Assembly: GCA_046496815.1 (NCBI GenBank)
Contig: JAWOGN010000100.1
Location: forward strand, 1-10,948
Direction: 5' to 3'
Source: JAWOGN01 sp046496815
Lineage (GTDB): Bacteria > Desulfobacterota > DSM-4660 > Desulfatiglandales > Desulfatiglandaceae
Length of the DNA: 10,948 bases
The translations under genes and the position numbers were made by a program. Shown piece after piece: positions 6,180 to 10,948 of the stretch. How positions within the stretch are numbered: the stretch's first letter is position 1; each line of letters starts with the position of its first letter. The notes beneath the pieces are model-generated. The model ran no database searches. It saw nothing but the letters and a program-made list of their open reading frames with translations, and was not told where the DNA came from.

Positions 6180-7355
6180 TCAATTGATAACAAACAGCTT
6201 CCGCGGAAAATCAGCAAAGGTTTCACAGCCGTTTTCGGTAACCCTGAAAGCTTCACTGCACTCAAATCCGTAATTGTCCATCCACATGCCCAGAATCATA
6301 TGAAAGGCCATATTTGGCGCCAGAACCGTTTCATCCCCGGGGCGCAGACTGGCAGTGTGCTCACCCCAATCCGGCGGGTAATTGAGGCCTATGGAATAAC
6401 CGATTCGGGATTCCTTTTCCAGCCCGGCCTTGGCAATATGCTTACGCCAGACCAGTTCTACTGCTTCGCAAGTCATACCCGGTTTTATGGTTTCAAGCGT
6501 CAGGTTGAGACCTTCCACCGTATGATCGGCGAGACTGGAGAGTTTATCCGGCGGATTTTTACCCAGGTACGCGGTCCGGGCCATCGGGGAGTGGTAACGG
6601 TGTCGGCAGGCAGCCAGTTCCAGATTCACGGCCTGCTCGTCTTTATAAGGATCATCGGTCCACGTGAGGTGCGGGGCGGAGGTCTTCTCACCGGTCGGCA
6701 TCATCGGCACGATGGCGGTATAGTCCCCCCCGAACTCTTTGGTCCCGGCGATCTGGGCTTGGCAAACCGCGGCAACCGCATCACACTCGCGAACACCCGG
6801 CGCAAGGTGATCCAGGGCCGTTTGCATGACTTTTTCGATGATTTTGCCGGCCTGCTTCATGTACGCAATCTCCTGGTCGGACTTGATGATCCGCACCCAG
6901 GAAACCAGCAGATTGCCGTCTTTAAAGTTTGCCCGGTGCAGGTCCTTCTGGAGTTCAACAAAACCGCGGGCGCTTAAGTAGTAAGCGTCCATTTCGACCC
7001 CAATGGCCCGGTTGTCCCAGCCCCTGCGTTTGATCTCGTCGGCCACAAAGTTCATCGGGTGCTTGACCGTGGATTGAACATAATCATCGGGATAGCCGAT
7101 GATGCGATCCTTAGATAAAAAGGTGGTATGACGGGCCCCGCTGACGTCCATGCCGCGCCCGATCCAGATGGGCTGCTCGTCGTCCAGTGATACCACGACT
7201 AACTGGGGGACGTAGAAGGACCAGCCGTCGTAGCCGGTCAGGTAGTTCATGTTGGCCGGATCCGATACCAGCAGCACGTCGATGCCGGCTTCGGTCATCC
7301 GGGTCTGGGATTTTTTAATGCGCGCAAGGTATTCTTCCGTGGCAAACAGTGACAT
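6180..7355 (-). CDS. M24-fold hydrolase, ectoine hydrolase (DoeA/EutD)-like, metal ligands absent
   Basis: The 391-residue creatinase/aminopeptidase-P fold protein has an N-terminal creatinase-type domain (about 1-150) and a pita-bread domain (about 160-380). The stretches DPANMNYLTGYDGWSFYV (32-49), GYPDDYVQSTVKHPM (87-101), FGGDYTAIVPMMPTGE and NYPPDWGEHTASLRPG strongly recall ectoine hydrolase, which opens the ectoine ring to N-acetyl-diaminobutyrate. The five metal ligands of true M24 peptidases appear replaced: Glu246 and Pro257 for the two Asp, Tyr320 for the His of GHG, Ile354 and Ser367 for the two Glu. This points to a metal-free, creatinase-like mechanism acting on an amide or amidine, not a peptide. 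ATG 7355 has AAAGGA about 9 bases ahead. The match is to a subfamily from memory; ectoine itself as substrate is uncertain because partner genes differ. Confidence 0.8.
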   Translation of the reverse strand: MSLFATEEYLARIKKSQTRMTEAGIDVLLVSDPANMNYLTGYDGWSFYVPQLVVVSLDDEQPIWIGRGMDVSGARHTTFLSKDRIIGYPDDYVQSTVKHPMNFVADEIKRRGWDNRAIGVEMDAYYLSARGFVELQKDLHRANFKDGNLLVSWVRIIKSDQEIAYMKQAGKIIEKVMQTALDHLAPGVRECDAVAAVCQAQIAGTKEFGGDYTAIVPMMPTGEKTSAPHLTWTDDPYKDEQAVNLELAACRHRYHSPMARTAYLGKNPPDKLSSLADHTVEGLNLTLETIKPGMTCEAVELVWRKHIAKAGLEKESRIGYSIGLNYPPDWGEHTASLRPGDETVLAPNMAFHMILGMWMDNYGFECSEAFRVTENGCETFADFPRKLFVIN

Positions 7356-7420
7356 AATTTATTTTCCTTTCTTATTTTGACCGTCAACAGGCCCCGAAGA
7401 ATTCTAGTCAAACCATATGC

Positions 7421-8611
7421 TTACTTTCGAAGCGCTGCGGCGGCCGATTTGATGCGTTTAATCCCCTCCCGAAGGACGTTTTCATCGGCGGCAAAGGAAA
7501 TTCTGACAAATCCTTCCCCCCGCCGACCGAAAATACTGCCCGGCACAACCGCCACCCGGTGTTCTTTTACCAGGTACTTGGCGAATTCCCATGAGGACAG
7601 CCCGAAAGACGAAATGTTGGGAAAAGCATAAAAAGTCGACTCCGGCAGCAGGCAGGTAATCCCATCGATGGCATTGAGTCCTTCTTGGATAACATATCTG
7701 CGTTTTTCGTATGCCGCCGCCATCTCGCGGACGCAGTCCTGCGGCGCCTGAATGGCAGCCAGCGCCGCCCGCTGGGCCACGGCCGTCACCCCGGAAACCA
7801 GATGCTCCTGGAGTTTTTCCATTTCGGCAACAACTTCCCCAGGGGCCACGGCGTAGCCCACCCGCCAGCCGGTCATGGCATATGACTTGGACAGCGTGAA
7901 GGCCGATATTGTCCTTTCCTGCATACCATCCAACGATGCGATGCTGACGTGCTTCTTTCCATCGAAAACAATGTGCTCATAGGGTTCGTCAGAAAGAACA
8001 AGCACATCATTTTCCCTGGCGATCTGTGCGATATCACACAGGATGACCTCGTCAAACAGTGCGCCGGTGGGATTCGACGGCGTATTGATAATCATCAGCT
8101 TTGTCTTCGAAGAAACGGCCGCTTGGATGTCCGCCGGATCCACCTTGAACCGGTTGCTCTCGTAAGCCGGCACCGGTACCGGCACCCCACTGAACAACCG
8201 GATCTGTGAATAATAATCGTATCCGGGATCAACCACTAAAACCTCATCACCCGGTTCGACCAAGTGCAGCACCGTATTGAAGACAACCTGCATAGCGCCC
8301 ACCGCCACAAATATTTCGGTATTCGGATCAGCGACAATATGGTTGTCATTTTTCAGTTTCTCGGCGATCGCCTGCCTGAGGTCTGCAAACCCTTTGGCCG
8401 GCGGATAACGCGTATAGCCTTCATCCAACGCTTTTTTGGCGGCTTCTCTGATAAACGCCGGGGTGTCAAAATCGGGTTGACCGATGCCCAGATTGACCAC
8501 ATTGGGAATTTCATCGGCCAGTGCAAACATCACCCTGATACCCGACCACTCCACAGCCCGGCTTCTATCGGTTATGTAGTTACTTGCGTTCATCGATTCA
8601 GGTCCGTTCAT
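7421..8611 (-). CDS. Class I/II PLP-dependent aminotransferase (AspC-like)
   Basis: The 396-residue fold-type I enzyme has all the expected landmarks: NLGIGQPDFDTP (40-51), the NTPSNPTGA loop with Asn180, Asp208 in LSDEPYEHIVFDG, and the PLP lysine Lys242 in TLSKSYAMTGWRVGY with Arg250. The C-terminal Arg370 in GFVRISFA would hold the substrate alpha-carboxylate. It transfers an amino group from an amino acid to a 2-oxo acid in the cytoplasm. In this cluster it probably removes nitrogen from the hydrolysis product. The start may be ATG 8611 or ATG 8593 (MNASNYITDRS); neither has a strong ribosome site, and 8611 is given as the longer option. It differs from the class III aminotransferase used in known ectoine catabolism. 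Specificity is not predictable here. Confidence 0.92.
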   Translation of the reverse strand: MNGPESMNASNYITDRSRAVEWSGIRVMFALADEIPNVVNLGIGQPDFDTPAFIREAAKKALDEGYTRYPPAKGFADLRQAIAEKLKNDNHIVADPNTEIFVAVGAMQVVFNTVLHLVEPGDEVLVVDPGYDYYSQIRLFSGVPVPVPAYESNRFKVDPADIQAAVSSKTKLMIINTPSNPTGALFDEVILCDIAQIARENDVLVLSDEPYEHIVFDGKKHVSIASLDGMQERTISAFTLSKSYAMTGWRVGYAVAPGEVVAEMEKLQEHLVSGVTAVAQRAALAAIQAPQDCVREMAAAYEKRRYVIQEGLNAIDGITCLLPESTFYAFPNISSFGLSSWEFAKYLVKEHRVAVVPGSIFGRRGEGFVRISFAADENVLREGIKRIKSAAAALRK

Positions 8612-8645
8612 TTTGCGTTGAAGGTTTCTTTAAAGCATATCGACG

Positions 8646-9596
8646 TCAATCCGCTACCGGCAGAACCAGATCCTCAGGTCCCTTGCTGGATGTCTTGATC
8701 TCCGGCGCATGCCTCTCCATGATCTCCAATACGATTGCGGCAATCTTGACCTTCTCCCGAATCAGGTTTTGATGCCAGCTTTCGCTGATCCAAGGTTTGT
8801 AAATATCGCCCTCGGAGGTTCCCGGTTCGAATTTAAAATAGCACGGCGAGGCAATGCGGGCGATCTCCGGTGTTTCGTATGCCCGGAACATGCCGCCAAA
8901 AGCGTCGACAATGATGATGTAAACATCCAGCGGAAAATCCGCCGCCTTTCGGATAGCGCCTAAAATCGGCAGCGACACGTCCGATAAGGGATTCATCGAG
9001 TTGGCCCCCATGGCTTCAATTACTTTCGCGCCGGCCGGACTGCAGTATCCCCCGAAGACCGAAAATTTGAAAATGGTTTCCGGCGGGATAAGACCCTCGG
9101 CCCGCATTTTGTTTAAAATGAAAAGTACGCCTTCGTCATAGACAAGAAATCCGCGATGCCCAGCCTCAATATTTCGCATAATGTCAGCGATATGGTAGGA
9201 AATACTGTCTGAGCCTCTCAGCCGAAAGCCCTGCATAGCGCCTTCCGGGGTGGACATTTCTTTGGAGCCGGCATCCCACCCCTTTCGATGACCGACGGTC
9301 ATGATCATTTCGATTCCCTCATCGCGTGCCATTTGCGCCATGTCCTTGAGCTCCTGGAAATCACAATAGGTGGAACCGCCCACCGCGGCGATGGCACGAT
9401 GTATCGTTAATTTTCGTTTGTGGGCTTCAGCGATCATGGCCTCCATGGTCGATGCGCGTTCAACGCCGGCGATCTCGATCCGATAATTGGCTCCGTCCGG
9501 GAAAGTTTTGCTTGAGGTCGGCAAATCATAGGCATCTCGGCCGGGAATTCCCTCTTTTTCCATAAAATTGCGAATCTTTTTTAAAACATCAGACAT
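8646..9596 (-). CDS. Uncharacterised TIM-barrel-like protein (possibly U32-peptidase-related)
   Basis: I do not recognise a characterised function. The 316-residue soluble protein has strongly conserved-looking blocks: GIPGRDAYDLPTSSKTFPDG (16-35), YRIEIAGVER (38-47), GFRLRGSDSISYHIADIMRN (123-142), AGHRGFLVYDEGVL (145-158), GANSMNPLSDVSLP (197-210) and ASPCYFKFEPGTSEGDIYKPW (249-269). Alternating short beta strands and helices fit a TIM barrel. Relatives in databases are, as far as I recall, named U32-family peptidase, but the link is weak and no peptidase residue can be pointed out. ATG 9596 has AGGGAG about 7 bases ahead. It stands between regulator and aminotransferase, so it probably supplies a step of the same pathway, such as an aldolase-, mutase- or racemase-type barrel reaction; that is inference only. 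Confidence 0.7.
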   Translation of the reverse strand: MSDVLKKIRNFMEKEGIPGRDAYDLPTSSKTFPDGANYRIEIAGVERASTMEAMIAEAHKRKLTIHRAIAAVGGSTYCDFQELKDMAQMARDEGIEMIMTVGHRKGWDAGSKEMSTPEGAMQGFRLRGSDSISYHIADIMRNIEAGHRGFLVYDEGVLFILNKMRAEGLIPPETIFKFSVFGGYCSPAGAKVIEAMGANSMNPLSDVSLPILGAIRKAADFPLDVYIIIVDAFGGMFRAYETPEIARIASPCYFKFEPGTSEGDIYKPWISESWHQNLIREKVKIAAIVLEIMERHAPEIKTSSKGPEDLVLPVAD

Positions 9597-9679
9597 GGCA
9601 TACTCCCTTGTTTAATCGTGCTAATTTTTTCTTTTCCAGCTTCTACTTTTCGAGGTTCGCAGTCTCATATTTCGGTTCT

Positions 9680-10468
9680 TTATTTTGAAGCGGCACTTCC
9701 GAAATCTCCCATTCGCCGGGAAAGCTCGCGACAAACTTTTCTAACGGTTTGTTGAATCTGCTGCATACGTTTTTCCGTGAACCGCATGGCCGGACCGGCA
9801 ACACTTATTGAATAGCGAGGAAGACCTGTGTGGTCGAAAATCGGTGCGGCAACACAGCGCAGTCCGTAAGCCAGTTCCTCATCATCGACGGCATAGCCCT
9901 GATTCCGGATTTTTTCGAGCTCTTGCTTCAGCATTTTTTTTGAAGTGATGGTGTTTGGACCATAAGGTTTGAGCTTTACACCGTTCAATAAAACATCCAG
10001 CTCATTTTGAGGCAGAAACGCCAGGCTTGCCTTGCCTAAAGCGGTGCAATATGCAGGCGCACGGGAACCGACAGGGGAATCCATGCGCAGAATCTCGAGG
10101 CTGTCGATCTTATCTAAGTGCAGGATGTCTAAACCATCCCTTAATCCGAGATTAACCGTTTCTCTGAAAGCAAGGGATAATTGCTGCATGTAAGGACGGG
10201 CCTCGCGTCGAATTTCAAAGCGATTGGCCATTTTCATCCCCAGATCCAGAAGCTTAAACGACAATTGGTAGCGGTGGTCCGGGCTTTTTTCAACATAGCC
10301 CAGTTCAACAAGCGTCAATAGAAAACGATGGCTTCCGGTGCGATTGAAACCTAAATGCTCGGCTACTTTCGTAACACTCAACTTCCCCTTTTCAGCCAGA
10401 AGTTCCAATACCTTTGTGCCTTTTTCCAGCGAGTTGATGTAAAAGTACTTTTTCTTGGTATTTTTCAT
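9680..10468 (-). CDS. IclR-family transcriptional regulator
   Basis: The 262-residue protein has the IclR two-domain plan. An N-terminal winged helix (about 12-75) has the recognition region LSVTKVAEHLGFNRTGSHRF and wing GYVEKSPDHRYQLS. A C-terminal effector domain (about 85-252) has the family motifs AYCTALGKASLAFLP (139-152) and DDEELAYGLRCVAAPI (195-210). Such proteins act as dimers or tetramers and change DNA binding when they sense a pathway metabolite, often aromatic or organic acids. It is the first gene of the cluster and is codirectional with it, with 83 bp before the next gene, so it probably controls its own transcript. Many IclR genes are instead divergent from their targets. The ATG at 10468 has only a weak ribosome site (CGGG). 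Confidence 0.93.
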   Translation of the reverse strand: MKNTKKKYFYINSLEKGTKVLELLAEKGKLSVTKVAEHLGFNRTGSHRFLLTLVELGYVEKSPDHRYQLSFKLLDLGMKMANRFEIRREARPYMQQLSLAFRETVNLGLRDGLDILHLDKIDSLEILRMDSPVGSRAPAYCTALGKASLAFLPQNELDVLLNGVKLKPYGPNTITSKKMLKQELEKIRNQGYAVDDEELAYGLRCVAAPIFDHTGLPRYSISVAGPAMRFTEKRMQQIQQTVRKVCRELSRRMGDFGSAASK

Positions 10469-10566
10469 TTGCCCGGGTGTCTTCGTGTGTAAGATCGGGG
10501 GCGCAGCAGCTTCAGAAGGAAATTTATGAATCTCGATTGTGGAGTGAAAAGGCGCTACAGATTTGT

Positions 10567-10582
10567 GTTCACTATGCGTGAC
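10567..10582. promoter_or_regulatory. Candidate operator upstream of the iclR-type gene
   Basis: GTTCAC-TATGC-GTGAC (10567-10582) is an imperfect palindrome just downstream of the predicted promoter. IclR proteins commonly bind palindromes of about 15 bp near the transcription start. Assignment is tentative: one base is unpaired and only one site is visible. Confidence 0.25.
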
Positions 10583-10606
10583 AATATCCTGTATGGTGTT
10601 ACAATT

Positions 10607-10635
10607 TAATTAGGCGGATTTGAACTCCTTGTCAA
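10607..10635 (-). promoter_or_regulatory. Predicted promoter of the catabolic operon
   Basis: The minus strand has a perfect TTGACA (10635-10630). After 17 bases comes the AT-rich TAATTAAAT stretch (from 10612), which would contain a poor -10 box (TAATTA at 10612-10607, or TTAAAT with a 20-base spacer). Transcription would start near 10600, leaving a leader of about 130 bases before the iclR-type ATG. The -35 element is convincing and the -10 is not, which fits a regulated promoter. The rest of the 10469-10676 gap shows no gene. Confidence 0.45.
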
Positions 10636-10676
10636 GTTCTTTTTTTTGCTTTTACCAATCGAAGGACGGCAATGTA

Positions 10677-10948
10677 GGAATTTAGGGTCACATCTTAAAT
10701 ATTAACTATCAGGCCCCGGAGCTTTTTCAACCTCGCTGTCAGACGTCTGGATTTCGCAGCCTCTTGGGACATATGCTTGTATCTCATTGTAATCCCGGCA
10801 CCCGAAATACCTCCAAAATAAGCCCCTAAAATCCGGGCGCTCTCTTTGGTCAAATCACGCGCAAGATAGAGCGCCGTATCCCGGGCCAGGTTCCCCTTCC
10901 GCCCCTTTTCAAGAATCTCCGCCCGCGTGCATCCAAATTCGGCTCCCA
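10677..10948 (-). mobile_element. Second copy of the RAYT element, left part, runs off the window
   Basis: These 272 bp match 286-557 except at 10788 (T for C) and 10913 (G for A), with the same orientation. The left inverted repeat is at 10683-10709. Because the window ends, it cannot be seen whether this copy has the internal deletion or is full length. Confidence 0.9.
10695..10948 (-). CDS. REP-associated tyrosine transposase, C-terminal part (partial)
   Basis: The frame is open from the window edge to TAA (10697-10695) and encodes the last 83-84 residues of the same DnaA-IV-like C-terminal domain seen in the first copy. It includes ARILGAYFGGISGAGITMRY. Compared with copy 1 there is one silent change (Thr codon) and one Phe-to-Leu change (IFEKG becomes ILEKG). 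The N-terminal catalytic part lies outside the window, so this may be either an intact transposase or another deleted copy. Confidence 0.75.
   Translation of the reverse strand, partial: GAEFGCTRAEILEKGRKGNLARDTALYLARDLTKESARILGAYFGGISGAGITMRYKHMSQEAAKSRRLTARLKKLRGLIVNI

Noticed and set aside
6300..6977. Forward-strand open frame of 225 codons opposite the M24 gene
   Set aside because: Antisense shadow; low-complexity Gly/Arg/His-rich product and no independent signal.
1077..9596. Standard ectoine degradation (doe/eut) operon
   Set aside because: Only the M24 enzyme, the racemase-superfamily protein and the type of transporter fit; the deacetylase, dehydratase, cyclodeaminase and class III aminotransferase are not here.
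1..10948. CRISPR arrays, tRNA or rRNA genes
   Set aside because: No regularly spaced repeats and no cloverleaf or rRNA-like sequence seen on either strand.

Overview
The window suggests an anaerobic deltaproteobacterial lineage (Desulfobacterota-like). This is an inference from the TRAP transporter plus amidohydrolase plus IclR gene style and from the type of REP-associated tyrosine transposase (RAYT) element with a DnaA-like C-terminal domain. No taxonomic marker proves it. Base composition looks moderate, with no obvious compositional break inside the operon.

Layout. Positions 1-291 hold the middle of a pyruvate kinase gene (+ strand), cut off at the end of its B domain by a small mobile element (292-949). 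That element has 27-bp terminal inverted repeats and carries, on the minus strand, a RAYT gene that lost its catalytic domain through an internal deletion. A second copy of the same element begins at about 10677-10683 in the same orientation and runs off the window. The 272 bp visible in both copies differ at only two positions. Nearly all of the DNA between the copies is one minus-strand gene cluster, read from high to low coordinates.

The cluster, in transcription order, is: IclR-type regulator (10468-9680), unassigned TIM-barrel-like protein (9596-8646), class I/II PLP aminotransferase (8611-7421), M24-fold hydrolase resembling ectoine hydrolase DoeA/EutD and lacking the usual metal ligands (7355-6180), Asp/Glu-racemase-superfamily protein (6104-5373), M20 amidohydrolase (5344-4130), and a three-part TRAP transporter: binding protein (4068-3019), DctQ (2947-2363) and DctM (2366-1077). 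Gaps are short (28-83 bp) or genes touch, so one transcript from a promoter near 10607-10635 is likely. A perfect 9-bp hairpin separates dctP from dctQ.

Proposed joint function (inference): the TRAP system imports a small carboxylate- or amide-containing, amino-acid-like compound. The M24-fold enzyme and the M20 enzyme hydrolyse C-N bonds, the racemase-like protein adjusts stereochemistry, and the aminotransferase removes nitrogen, all under IclR control. The ensemble recalls ectoine catabolism (TRAP uptake, EutD/DoeA, EutA-like protein, aminotransferase). However, the AstE/AspA-type deacetylase, EutB, EutC and the class III aminotransferase of that pathway are absent here, so the substrate is open and may be new. 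The two mobile-element copies suggest the whole catabolic block arrived, or was rearranged, as a unit.
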